From: Endomicrobium sp. | Lineage (GTDB): Bacteria > Elusimicrobiota > Endomicrobiia > Endomicrobiales > Endomicrobiaceae | Direction: 5' to 3' | Length of the DNA: 10,492 bases | NCBI GenBank assembly: GCA_031290055.1 | Contig: JAITOH010000050.1 | Span: forward strand, 1 to 10,492 | Shown: positions 1 to 7,571 of the stretch, in pieces | How the letters are laid out: the number at the start of each line of letters is the position of its first letter | Position numbering within the stretch: the first letter of the stretch is position 1 | The notes under the pieces: model-generated | The model's input: only the letters and a program-made list of their open reading frames with translations | Databases searched by the model: none | Told to the model about the DNA's origin: nothing | Program-made: the position numbers and the translations under genes

Positions 1-138
1 CTCCTCCAAAGCCTTAACAGCTTGAGAACCAGAATAATCAAATTCTCCTGCCTGCCCAATAGACAAAGCACCGGATCCCAAAAGAATTACTTGTTGTTTT
101 CTTCCGTTTTTGGGTAACAAAAAATCTAGAATTGGCAT
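1..138 (-). CDS. carB: Carbamoyl-phosphate synthase large subunit, N-terminal fragment
   Basis: The first 46 codons of CarB, which uses ammonia from CarA, bicarbonate and 2 ATP to make carbamoyl phosphate; the rest lies beyond the left edge. The start of the first ATP-grasp half is clear: residues 18-43 carry the glycine-rich [18 protein letters not shown] stretch followed by SQAVKAL. E. coli and Bacillus CarB have LGAGP/IGSGP and IGQA[CA]EFDY[SA]G here, whereas GSG[AG][14 protein letters not shown] is typical of the Bacteroidetes and eukaryotic CAD/CPS1 branch, matching the carA type in this window. The ATG at 136-138 is preceded by an AGAGGGG ribosome binding site (143-149). It is separated from carA by the permease gene and a terminator-like hairpin, so it is probably transcribed from its own promoter in the 139-420 leader. 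Confidence 0.93.
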   Translation of the reverse strand, partial: MPILDFLLPKNGRKQQVILLGSGALSIGQAGEFDYSGSQAVKALEE

Positions 139-166
139 ATTTCCCCTCTTTAAATATTGCCTCTAT

Positions 167-206
167 TTTTCAAATTAGACAACTTTACAGCAAGCAAATT
201 TGAAAA
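167..206 (-). repeat. 10-bp inverted repeat in the carB leader
   Basis: TTTTCAAATT (167-176) and AATTTGAAAA (197-206) are perfect reverse complements separated by 20 nt. The repeat lies about 17 nt before the carB SD on the minus strand. It could be a leader hairpin next to the ribosome binding site or an operator dyad. The AT-rich composition makes chance formation possible, so function is only suggested by position. Confidence 0.4.
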
Positions 207-322
207 GAAAAGAGTGTATATTAAAACATTTCTGCTTTCATATAACCACCAGACAAAATTATATACCCGGCACTACACACAATCATAAAATATTCATTCA
301 TACACATGTCCGAAAATCCAAA

Positions 323-353
323 ATTATAGAATCTTTTATGAAATAGTTCACAA
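323..353 (-). promoter_or_regulatory. Candidate promoter for carB
   Basis: On the minus strand a perfect TATAAT -10 (323-328) follows TTGTGA (348-353) at 19 nt, or TGTGAA (347-352) at 18 nt. Transcription would begin near 316 and give a leader of about 178 nt. It lies just downstream of the hairpin terminator, which fits an independent start for carB. The -35 and its spacing are imperfect. Confidence 0.4.
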
Positions 354-415
354 AAATATGGAAACGCAGCTATAAAATTATCAAAACTTTAACATCATAC
401 AAACAAGTACCCAAG

Positions 416-450
416 AAAAATCTTGGCATACTGTAAAAGTGTGCCAAGAT
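416..450 (-). terminator. Intrinsic terminator after the permease gene
   Basis: A 13-bp stem pairs 438-450 with 420-432 (one G-U wobble at 429/441) around a 5-nt loop (433-437). On the minus strand it is followed at once by a run of T (416-420), the form of a Rho-independent terminator. On the plus strand no T-run follows, so the direction is minus. It would end the glt-carA-permease transcript about 180 nt past the permease stop. The 3' arm (CCAAGA, 421-426) can also pair with TCTTGG formed by 411-416, so an alternative hairpin would compete with it. Confidence 0.75.
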
Positions 451-631
451 CTACACATCAATAATATTTCTAAACAAAATCATAAATATCCATCAAGAAA
501 AACATTTTACAACTTATCAACACAAAAATCAGACCCTTAGTATATGACCATCACAACAAAACACCCCAAGAAACAAAGAGAAAAAACTAACTCATAATTA
601 AAATCTACAATTTTAAAAAAAATATCCTACT

Positions 632-2017
632 TTAAAGAATTATTTTTTTTCTTTTTTCAACGAACAATTTATACACAAGATAAATTATAAACAACCAAAT
701 AAGACTTATCATAGACATACGTGTTGCTTTTTCTCTAAAAAGTAAAAATGCCGTAGCCGTTAGAGCTAACAAAGCTACATAATTCGAATAAGGATAAAAT
801 AACATTGGATACTTCAATTTTGCTATATCATCAGCGGTTTTATTGCGACGAGAGTACATCTGAACCACCACTATAACCGCAAAGATCCAAATTCCTAAAG
901 AGGTCGAAATCCCAGCTAATGTCATAAAGATATTTTTAGGCATAACATAATTCAAAAGCACTCCAAACGAAGCTACAATAAATGAAAAAATAATAGCATT
1001 AGCTGGGATTCTATTCGAATTAATTTTGCCTAAAAATTGTGGTGCCTGTTTTTGCAAAGCTAAATTATAAAGCATTCTGCCGTTGCTAAACATTCCGCTG
1101 TTACATGATGAAAGTGCAGCTGTAATTACAACAAAATTTATTATTGCAGCAGCTTGTTTTATTCCTAATCCTGAAAATGTTGAAACAAAAGGACTTTCTG
1201 TAACTCCACCACCTTTTGTAATGTTCATCCACGGATAAATACACATAATCACAAAAACTGTACCTACGTAAAAAAGTAGCATCCAAAACAAAACTTTATT
1301 AATTGAGGATGGAATAGTTTTTTCTGGATCTTTTACTTCACCTGCCGTTACACCAATAAACTCGATACCAATAAAAGCAAGAATTACCATAGCCAAAGCT
1401 TTAAAAGTTCCTGAAATTCCAAAAGGGAAAAAACCACCTTTGAGAGAATAAAGATTAGCTATTCCTGTAATCTTACCTCCATTTCCAATACCTAAAAATA
1501 TAATCGCTATACCTCCAATTATTATAAACACAATAGTAACAACTTTTATCAGAGCAAACCAAAATTCAAATTCTCCAAATATTTTTATACTAAAAAGGTT
1601 TGTCGACATTAAGAATATCAAAGAAAGTAATCCAGGTATCCACTGAGGTAATTCAGGCCACCAAAAATTACAGTATATTCCAATTGCTGTAATCTCAGTC
1701 ATGCAACTTACAACCCAAAGAAACCAATACGTCCAACCTACCATAAACCCCGCACACGGATTTATAAATTTATGAGCATAAGCACTAAACGATCCTGTTA
1801 CAGGATACTCGACAGCAATCTCACCCAATGCTCGCATAATAAAATAAACAATGCAACCACCTAAAAGGTATGATAACAATAACGATGGACCTGCAGAAGA
1901 AATGGCACTACCAGAAGCGAGAAATAACCCAATTCCTATGGCTCCACCTATTGCTATGAGTTGGACATGCCTTTCACTCAAGCCCCTTTGTAATTTCGCA
2001 TCCTCAGATTGCTTCAT
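632..2017 (-). CDS. AAT-family amino acid permease (ProY/CycA-like)
   Basis: A 461-residue integral membrane protein of the APC superfamily, amino acid transporter (AAT) family: proton-coupled uptake of amino acids across the cytoplasmic membrane. The N-terminus has the family signature RGLSERHVQLIAIGGAIGIG (11-30), with the unwound TM1 substrate-binding glycines, then SAGPS, the FIMRALGE segment and PVTGSFSAYA. The mid-region has FGEFEFWFALIKV and EVKDPEKTIPSSIN. Hydrophobic segments fit about 12 TM helices and the length is normal. The stretches YVGTVFVIMCIYPW and NYVMPKNIF resemble ProY more than CycA, but substrate cannot be assigned from sequence alone. The start has a strong GGAGG (2022-2026). 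It lies 105 bp after carA and separates carA from carB, an unusual place for a transporter; it may be a later insertion into a carAB operon. Confidence 0.92.
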   Translation of the reverse strand: MKQSEDAKLQRGLSERHVQLIAIGGAIGIGLFLASGSAISSAGPSLLLSYLLGGCIVYFIMRALGEIAVEYPVTGSFSAYAHKFINPCAGFMVGWTYWFLWVVSCMTEITAIGIYCNFWWPELPQWIPGLLSLIFLMSTNLFSIKIFGEFEFWFALIKVVTIVFIIIGGIAIIFLGIGNGGKITGIANLYSLKGGFFPFGISGTFKALAMVILAFIGIEFIGVTAGEVKDPEKTIPSSINKVLFWMLLFYVGTVFVIMCIYPWMNITKGGGVTESPFVSTFSGLGIKQAAAIINFVVITAALSSCNSGMFSNGRMLYNLALQKQAPQFLGKINSNRIPANAIIFSFIVASFGVLLNYVMPKNIFMTLAGISTSLGIWIFAVIVVVQMYSRRNKTADDIAKLKYPMLFYPYSNYVALLALTATAFLLFREKATRMSMISLIWLFIIYLVYKLFVEKRKKIIL

Positions 2018-2122
2018 TTAACCTCCGCTAGTTCTTAAATTTTAAATTACTCTACTTTTAAATACAACATTTTTATTAATTACAAAACCACTGCCAAATT
2101 GTCATACACTACACTTACTGAT

Positions 2123-3265
2123 TCACAGCAAGTCAACAAAATTATCAATTATCCATGACGTGTCATTTGGGCCACTTGAAGCTTCTGGATGAAATTGTAC
2201 AGACATAAAAGGTTTAGTTTTATGCTTTAATCCTTCAACAGAATCATCATTTGCATTTTCAAACCATAATTCCCACCCTGGCTGTATTGATTTTTTTTCA
2301 ACAGCGTATCTATGATTTTGGCTAGACATATAAGCCTTTTTTTCGGGAAGTGAAAAAACAGGTTGATTGTGACTTCTATGACCGTGATTTAGTCTTTTCG
2401 TTTTTGCTCCAGTTGCCAGAGATAAAAGTTGATGGCCAAGACAAATTCCTAAAATAGGCTTGTCTGAGTTTAGCAAATTCTTCCTTATTCTTTCAACTAA
2501 ATCTCCAGTGTTTTGAGGATCTCCTGGGCCATTACTTATAAGCCAACCATCACATTGTACTTCAGAAAAATCATTATCCCATGGTAAAAGTTCAACTTTA
2601 CAATTCCTTTCAATAAGCATTCTTATAATATTCCATTTTACTCCACAATCAATAATTGCAACTCTTTTAAAGCCATTTCCTAATATTATTTTTTCCTTTA
2701 CCGATACCGATGGCATTAAATTATACTTTGAAGGGTCAACATATTCATCTGCACCAAAATTTTTCAAAAATTCAAATCTAGTTTTATCTTGCTGAACTGA
2801 ACCTTCGGAAACAATTCTACCCCAAAGATTCTTACTTTCTCTTATTACCTGAACCAAATATCTTGTATCAATACCAGCTATCCCAGGAACGAGCTGGTTT
2901 TTCATCCAATTTTCAAGAGAAATTCCTCCATCATGATGATAACAACCAGCATAAATATCTGAAACTATAATTCCTTGAGTTTTTATTGACGAACTTTCAT
3001 ATCCTTTAGACATAAAAAAATCTCCATCTTTTGGAATTGGAATCCCATAATTTCCAATCAAGCAAAAACTAAAAACAAGTATTTGGCCCAAATATGATGG
3101 ATCCGTCATAGCTTCACTATAACCAAGCATTCCTGTATTAAACACCATCTCACCACTAACAGTTACACTAGCACCAACAACAGTACCCTCAAGTTTTATA
3201 CCATTTGAAAGTTCAAGACAAGCTTTGCCGGAATTCTTAGCTAAATTCTTTTTATTCTTTTCCAC
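2123..3265 (-). CDS. carA: Carbamoyl-phosphate synthase small subunit (glutamine amidotransferase)
   Basis: CarA, 380 aa, hydrolyses glutamine and channels ammonia to CarB for carbamoyl phosphate synthesis. Residues 15-150 form the CPSase small-chain domain (EAMTDPSYLGQI, LIGNYGIP). Residues 200-378 form a class I (triad) amidotransferase with SNGPGDP (244-250), the nucleophile Cys275 in GICLGHQ, and His359/Glu361 in VQFHPEAS. HNQPV, SQNH and VQFHPE are features of the Bacteroidetes/CAD-like branch; E. coli-like enzymes have NHPV and FQGHPEAS. Oddities: Arg follows QNH where Gly is usual, and SFCLIGNYG replaces the common TYPLIGNYG. Start: GTG at 3263-3265 with AAGGA six bases upstream; the nearby ATG (3265-3267) is out of frame. 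This gives a 13-residue Lys/Asn-rich N-terminal extension. It follows the beta-helix glutamate synthase gene after 157 bp without a clear terminator, so it may be co-transcribed. Confidence 0.95.
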   Translation of the reverse strand: MEKNKKNLAKNSGKACLELSNGIKLEGTVVGASVTVSGEMVFNTGMLGYSEAMTDPSYLGQILVFSFCLIGNYGIPIPKDGDFFMSKGYESSSIKTQGIIVSDIYAGCYHHDGGISLENWMKNQLVPGIAGIDTRYLVQVIRESKNLWGRIVSEGSVQQDKTRFEFLKNFGADEYVDPSKYNLMPSVSVKEKIILGNGFKRVAIIDCGVKWNIIRMLIERNCKVELLPWDNDFSEVQCDGWLISNGPGDPQNTGDLVERIRKNLLNSDKPILGICLGHQLLSLATGAKTKRLNHGHRSHNQPVFSLPEKKAYMSSQNHRYAVEKKSIQPGWELWFENANDDSVEGLKHKTKPFMSVQFHPEASSGPNDTSWIIDNFVDLL

Positions 3266-3422
3266 ATTTTTTCCTTACAATTAAACAAACTCAATCAAAA
3301 TATTATCTTCAATCTTCAAAACAAAAGACTTATAGAATTTTTTATTTACTTTAAGAGTTTCTAAGTTGATTTTTTCGAGTACAAAAATTGCAAAAATTCA
3401 GAAAATTATGCATAAATATTTA

Positions 3423-4166
3423 TCAATAAGCACAATACATGTTCGAATAAGGGTTTTTATTAATCGCAACATACTTAGAAAATGATTCCATTTTTAAATG
3501 CTTTATATCTTTTTTAAAAGTTTTTGCATAAAAATCAATATGTTTTTTAAGAAGAAAAAAATCTTCCTTAATAAGATTAAATCTTGTTAACTCTTTCCCA
3601 AAATTACATTCACTTGGAACACCATTTAAATAAATTATCCCACCATGCATACCAGTCCCACAAAACTTTCCAATTATACCCGTATTCTTCTCTTCTTCAA
3701 AATTCAACCCAAGCAAAATAATCACACCTCCGGCCATATATTCTCCTAAATATTCACCAGCTTTACCACCAGCTACAATAACAGGCTTCATCTCTTTATA
3801 TTCTTTCATATGAATACCAACTCTATAACCAACATTTCCCTCAACATAAATTTCTCCACCTCTCATAGCATAACCAAGAGTGTCACCACAGCTACCATGG
3901 ATTATTATTTTCCCAGAATTCATAGTGTTTCCAACAGCATCTTGTCCATTTCCAAATATTTCAAGCTCAGCACCATCCATATATGAACCCATGTCATTTC
4001 CAGGAGTTCCATAAATTTTCACTTTTGTGTTTTCTGATAATCCTCTCCCTATGTACCTCTGTCCAAAAACATTTTTTAAAACAATATTCCTCTCACCTTT
4101 AATTATTATCACATCTAGCAAATTATTTAAATCACGATAATGCAGATTTAAAGCATCTATAATCAT
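3423..4166 (-). CDS. Glutamate synthase domain 3 (GXGXG beta-helix subunit)
   Basis: A stand-alone version (247 aa) of the C-terminal alpha-subunit domain of glutamate synthase. In the fused enzyme this right-handed beta-helix is structural and connects the amidotransferase and synthase domains. Residues 48-185 show the periodic glycine repeats: YGTPGNDMGSYMDGAELEIFG, then GNGQDAVGNTMNSG, HGSCGDTLGYAMRGG and GTGMHGGIIYLNG. The roughly 60-residue C-terminal tail is rich in Lys/Phe and less conserved. Start: the ATG at 4164-4166 has an AAGGTGA ribosome binding site. Reading further upstream to 4238 would overlap the oxidoreductase gene and add 24 residues without family similarity, so I reject that. 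The TGA of the preceding gene (4174-4176) lies within this SD, suggesting translational coupling. Confidence 0.9.
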   Translation of the reverse strand: MIIDALNLHYRDLNNLLDVIIIKGERNIVLKNVFGQRYIGRGLSENTKVKIYGTPGNDMGSYMDGAELEIFGNGQDAVGNTMNSGKIIIHGSCGDTLGYAMRGGEIYVEGNVGYRVGIHMKEYKEMKPVIVAGGKAGEYLGEYMAGGVIILLGLNFEEEKNTGIIGKFCGTGMHGGIIYLNGVPSECNFGKELTRFNLIKEDFFLLKKHIDFYAKTFKKDIKHLKMESFSKYVAINKNPYSNMYCAY

Positions 4167-4173
4167 AATAAAT

Positions 4174-5442
4174 TCACCTTTTACATGGTTCCCAATATTT
4201 TTTTGTTCTTTCATCTTTTGAATACACACTAAAACCAACGTCTCTCGAAGTTATATCATAGTCTAACTCCGAAAGTTTTACTCTATCACTTATAAGAGCT
4301 GTATAAATTCCTGCTCTCTGTTCGCAATTAATAAGAACAAACCCTACTAAATTATCATTTAAAATATTTAGTCTGCAAAGTTCACTTTTCACTAAATCAA
4401 GAACAATATTATTCGAAGTTGACGCATTTACAACACCAGCTGAAATAAGTTGCAGTCCAAAAAAAGAAATTGCATTCACTGCAAAAACCATAGGGGCTTT
4501 CATTTCTACACTAGCCATGTTAAAACCTGCTACTTCTCCTTGATTCGACGCACTACTCCACAAAGCAAACACTTTACTATCTCCTGAAAACAAGTCCAAA
4601 GATTCAACACAGTCACCAGCAGCATAAACATCTCTTTTAGAAGTTTGCATATATTCGTTAACAATTATTCCATCTTTTGTTTTTAAATTAATTGTGTTTG
4701 CAATATCTATATTGGGACGAACCCCAACGGCAATAACCAAAATATCGCAATCAAGGATTTCGTTATTCGACAAAGCAACTGTACTCACATTATTTTTACC
4801 ATAGATTTCGCAAACACTTGTTTTAAGTTTAAAATTAATATTATTCTGTTCCATATGAGTTTGCACAATATCAGCTGATTGTTTATCTAAAATTGATGCC
4901 ATAACCCTATCAGCTAAATCTACAACCGTTATGCTTCCGACTTGTCCAAACAATCCTTCAGCTGCTTTTAAACCTATAAATCCAGCGCCAGCTACAATCA
5001 CTTTTGATTTTTTTGTTATTTTTTTCTTAAGCTTTATAGCATCTTCATAAGTTAAAAAAGTAAAAACATTCTCTTGTTTGCACATATCTAAACCCTTAAT
5101 ATGTGGAATAAATGGACCACTACCAGTCGCAATAAGAAGTTTATCATAGGCAATTTTACCCCCACCAATTGTAGCAACTTCTTTATTTTTCAAATCAATA
5201 TTCTCAGCTTCAACATTAAGCAACACTTCTATATTTTTTGATTTAAAGTAATTCTCACTGCGGTAATACATATTCTCTGGACTCACCTTGCCACTTAAAT
5301 AATAGGAAATTAACGGCCTTCCATAAGCCCTAAATTTTTCTCTAGAAATTATTTTTATATTGCCTTTATTATCATTCATTCTTATTGCATCTGCAGCATT
5401 TATTCCAGCTGCACTGTTTCCTATTATTAAGTATTTCATCAT
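4174..5442 (-). CDS. FAD-dependent NAD(P)H oxidoreductase of the glutamate synthase cluster
   Basis: A 422-residue flavoprotein of the pyridine-nucleotide-disulfide oxidoreductase fold (Pyr_redox_2), likely taking electrons from NAD(P)H to the ferredoxin/Fe-S subunits of glutamate synthase. FAD-binding GNSAAG is at 8-13, ATGSGP at 105-110, the NAD(P)-binding GAGFIG at 152-157, and the second FAD motif AAGDC at 274-278. The position where CoA-disulfide reductase/NADH oxidase relatives carry a redox cysteine instead reads YGRPLISYYL (40-49), as in ferredoxin/rubredoxin reductase- or NirB-like members, so it is probably an electron-transfer reductase. It is not the classical GltD beta subunit, which has an N-terminal Fe-S region. 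Start ATG 5440-5442 (second codon also ATG) has GGAGG 10 nt upstream and overlaps the ferredoxin stop as ATGA. NADH versus NADPH preference is not decidable here. Confidence 0.87.
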   Translation of the reverse strand: MMKYLIIGNSAAGINAADAIRMNDNKGNIKIISREKFRAYGRPLISYYLSGKVSPENMYYRSENYFKSKNIEVLLNVEAENIDLKNKEVATIGGGKIAYDKLLIATGSGPFIPHIKGLDMCKQENVFTFLTYEDAIKLKKKITKKSKVIVAGAGFIGLKAAEGLFGQVGSITVVDLADRVMASILDKQSADIVQTHMEQNNINFKLKTSVCEIYGKNNVSTVALSNNEILDCDILVIAVGVRPNIDIANTINLKTKDGIIVNEYMQTSKRDVYAAGDCVESLDLFSGDSKVFALWSSASNQGEVAGFNMASVEMKAPMVFAVNAISFFGLQLISAGVVNASTSNNIVLDLVKSELCRLNILNDNLVGFVLINCEQRAGIYTALISDRVKLSELDYDITSRDVGFSVYSKDERTKKYWEPCKR

Positions 5443-5906
5443 TTTAATGCAACCTCCACTTCATTTTCATCAAGCAATTTTATAGCATCATTGGGACAAT
5501 TCTTGACACACAAAGGCTCACCATAACCCACACATAAATCACATTTCGAAATAGTTTTACAATCACGACTCTTTTTAATAGCCCCAAAAGGACAAACCGA
5601 AACACATGACAAACACCCAACACATCTTTTTTTATCGTTATGAACAATTCCCTGTTCATCTTTGTGCATTGCCCCTGAAATACAAGCTTTCACGCATCTT
5701 GGACTTAGGCAATGTCGGCACTGCAACACAAAATATGAAATTGGTTTAGACTGGCGAAAAATATTCTCGATGACAATTGCAGAAATTACATTATCCCTAT
5801 TATGAGCTTTTACTACATCCTTAAATTTTGAATGAGCCGTCCTACAATAAACCTCACATAATCCGCATCCTAAACATTTAGTTTCAAATGCATAAACTTT
5901 TTTCAT
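5439..5906 (-). CDS. 4x[4Fe-4S] ferredoxin-like electron transfer subunit (HycB/DmsB type)
   Basis: A 155-residue iron-sulfur protein with sixteen cysteines in four quartets: Cys11/14/17/21, 63/66/71/75, 95/98/101/105 and 122/125/133/137. This spacing is that of the HycB/DmsB/PhsB family of four-cluster electron-transfer subunits. Between a flavoprotein gene and glutamate synthase domain genes, it most likely wires reductase electrons to the synthase. It has no signal peptide or membrane segment, so it should be cytoplasmic. The ATG at 5904-5906 has GGAG upstream, and the TGA (5439-5441) overlaps the next gene by 4 bp. A 159-bp gap separates it from the synthase gene upstream; it holds no recognisable gene or strong terminator. 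Family assignment is firm; the exact electron partner is inferred from context. Confidence 0.9.
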   Translation of the reverse strand: MKKVYAFETKCLGCGLCEVYCRTAHSKFKDVVKAHNRDNVISAIVIENIFRQSKPISYFVLQCRHCLSPRCVKACISGAMHKDEQGIVHNDKKRCVGCLSCVSVCPFGAIKKSRDCKTISKCDLCVGYGEPLCVKNCPNDAIKLLDENEVEVALK

Positions 5907-6065
5907 ATTTTAATTCTCCAAGACAATATCTTTTCTAATATTTTTCAACTTCTAGAGCAACACTCTCTTGTATTTATACATCAAATGCAAGCTACAAAGA
6001 GAAGGATTGTTAAAATTACAAACATTCTTACGAAATTATTTTACTAAAAAATCAAAGTATTCATA

Positions 6066-7571
6066 TCATTCACCAGCATATTTTATACCAAGAACTTTCA
6101 ATTCTTTTTCATTTAAATCTATACCTCTGAGCATAAGCCTGTTACCCCTTAAACTTTCAATAGCATTAATTCCCATCCCACCAAGCATCTCTTGAATTTC
6201 ATGATTCCATGCAGATACCAAATTCACAAGTCTTTTATACATAATGTCTGGATTAAGTCTTTTTACAAGTTCAGGTTCTTGTGTTGCTATTCCCCAATTA
6301 CACTTTCCTGTGGAACATGTATGACACATGTGGCACCCCAAAGCTATAACAGCAGCTGAGCCTACATAAACAGCGTCTGCACCTAAAGCAACAGCCTTTA
6401 CTATATCACTACTATTTCTTATGCTTCCAGCAACAATAAGAGAAGCTTGATTTCTTATTCCTTCTTCTACTAATCTTTGATCTATAGCAGCTAAAGCAAG
6501 TTCTATAGGAATACCCACGTTATCTCTTACTCTTGTAGGAGCAGCACCTGTTCCTCCGCGAAAACCATCAACGACAATGGCATCTGCCCCAGCTCTTACT
6601 ATTCCAGAAGCTATAGCAGCAGCATTGTGAACAGCTGCAATTTTTACAAAAACAGGTTTTTTATAACTTGTAGTCTCTTTTAAAGAGAATATTAGCTGCC
6701 TTAGATCTTCTATCGAGTATATGTCATGATGTGGCGCCGGCGAAATAGCATCAGAACCAACAGGTATCATCCTAGTAGCAGAAACGTCTTCACCAACCTT
6801 TTTCCCAGGTAAATGCCCGCCAATACCCGGCTTTGCACCTTGACCTATTTTAATTTCAATAGCAATACCAGCACTTAAATACTCTTTATGCACCCCAAAT
6901 CTTCCAGAAGCAACTTGAACAATCGTATTTTTGCCATACTTGTAAAAATCTCTATTTAAACCACCCTCTCCAGTGTTATAACAAATACCCAATTCCGTTG
7001 CGGCTCTTGCAAGAGACTCATGGGCATTTCTTGAAATTGAACCATAACTCATAGCAGAAAACATAATTGGAGTACTTAACTCAACCTGCGGAGGCATTTC
7101 AGTTAAAAGTTTGCCCTTAACATCAAAATCTAGCTTTTCAGGCTTTCTACCTATCATAATTTTTGTTTCCATAGGTTCGCGTAGTGGATCTATAGATGGA
7201 TTAGTAACCTGGCTTGCGTTAAGCAATATCTTATCCCAATAAATTGGAAAAGCTTTTGGATTGCCCATGCTCGAAAGCAAAACACCTCCAGTTTGTGATT
7301 GTTTATAAATTTCCTTTATTGCATTACTTGTCCAATTAGTATTTTCTCTAAACTCAAGAGGATATTTTTTTATTATCAAAGCCCTAGTAGGACATAGAGT
7401 AACACATCTATGACAATTAACACATTTAATATCATCCGTACAAACAACATTATCATCTTCGTCATAGGAATGAACACTATTAAAACATTGACGTACACAT
7501 ACCTGACACTGAATGCACCTTTTTTCGTTTCTTACAACCTCAAACACAGGAATATCAAAACTTAAACTCAT
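6066..7571 (-). CDS. gltB: Glutamate synthase domain 2 (FMN/Fe-S synthase subunit) with N-terminal ferredoxin domain
   Basis: The synthase module of GOGAT (501 aa), which joins ammonia to 2-oxoglutarate and reduces the imine on FMN to give glutamate. Residues 10-65 are a 2x[4Fe-4S] ferredoxin domain (Cys19/22/25/29 and Cys50/53/56/60). Residues 90-470 are the Glu_synthase TIM barrel, with GQGAKPGIGGHLPG (243-256), VDGFRGGTGAAP (334-345), the AGSIRNSSDIVKA phosphate-binding region, and Cys413/419/424 spaced C-x5-C-x4-C for the [3Fe-4S] cluster, followed by GIATQEPEL. An N-terminal ferredoxin fused to the synthase domain is characteristic of archaeal/clostridial/Thermotoga-type enzymes, not the large proteobacterial GltB. 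Start: ATG 7569-7571, with AGAGGGA upstream and an ATGA overlap with the preceding stop. Extending to 7625 would add 18 unrelated residues. Confidence 0.94.
   Translation of the reverse strand: MSLSFDIPVFEVVRNEKRCIQCQVCVRQCFNSVHSYDEDDNVVCTDDIKCVNCHRCVTLCPTRALIIKKYPLEFRENTNWTSNAIKEIYKQSQTGGVLLSSMGNPKAFPIYWDKILLNASQVTNPSIDPLREPMETKIMIGRKPEKLDFDVKGKLLTEMPPQVELSTPIMFSAMSYGSISRNAHESLARAATELGICYNTGEGGLNRDFYKYGKNTIVQVASGRFGVHKEYLSAGIAIEIKIGQGAKPGIGGHLPGKKVGEDVSATRMIPVGSDAISPAPHHDIYSIEDLRQLIFSLKETTSYKKPVFVKIAAVHNAAAIASGIVRAGADAIVVDGFRGGTGAAPTRVRDNVGIPIELALAAIDQRLVEEGIRNQASLIVAGSIRNSSDIVKAVALGADAVYVGSAAVIALGCHMCHTCSTGKCNWGIATQEPELVKRLNPDIMYKRLVNLVSAWNHEIQEMLGGMGINAIESLRGNRLMLRGIDLNEKELKVLGIKYAGE

Larger units (their letters stand above)
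139..631. other. 493-bp intergenic region before carB
   Basis: A non-coding, very AT-rich gap between the permease stop and the carB start (both minus strand). I see no ORF of substance. Three signals are listed separately: a hairpin plus T-run (416-450), a promoter candidate (323-353), and a 10-bp inverted repeat (167-206) just before the carB RBS. A second perfect minus-strand TATAAT (258-263) has no good -35 at normal spacing. The 451-631 stretch is the permease 3' UTR and holds nothing else I can identify. I did not find a PyrR-binding consensus. Confidence 0.6.

Noticed and set aside
139-631. PyrR-type attenuator or T-box before carB
   Set aside because: No PyrR-binding consensus and no T-box sequence was visible; only a simple hairpin and a dyad.
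4167-4238. Longer N-terminus for the beta-helix subunit
   Set aside because: It would overlap the oxidoreductase C-terminus in another frame, while the ATG at 4166 has its own SD.
5907-6065. A small gene or remnant between the synthase and ferredoxin genes
   Set aside because: A short reading (SVALEVEKY then stop) near 5940-5970 looks protein-like by chance, but it has stops on both sides, no start with an SD, and is too short to assign. The antisense ORF here overlaps the end of the synthase gene and is a shadow.
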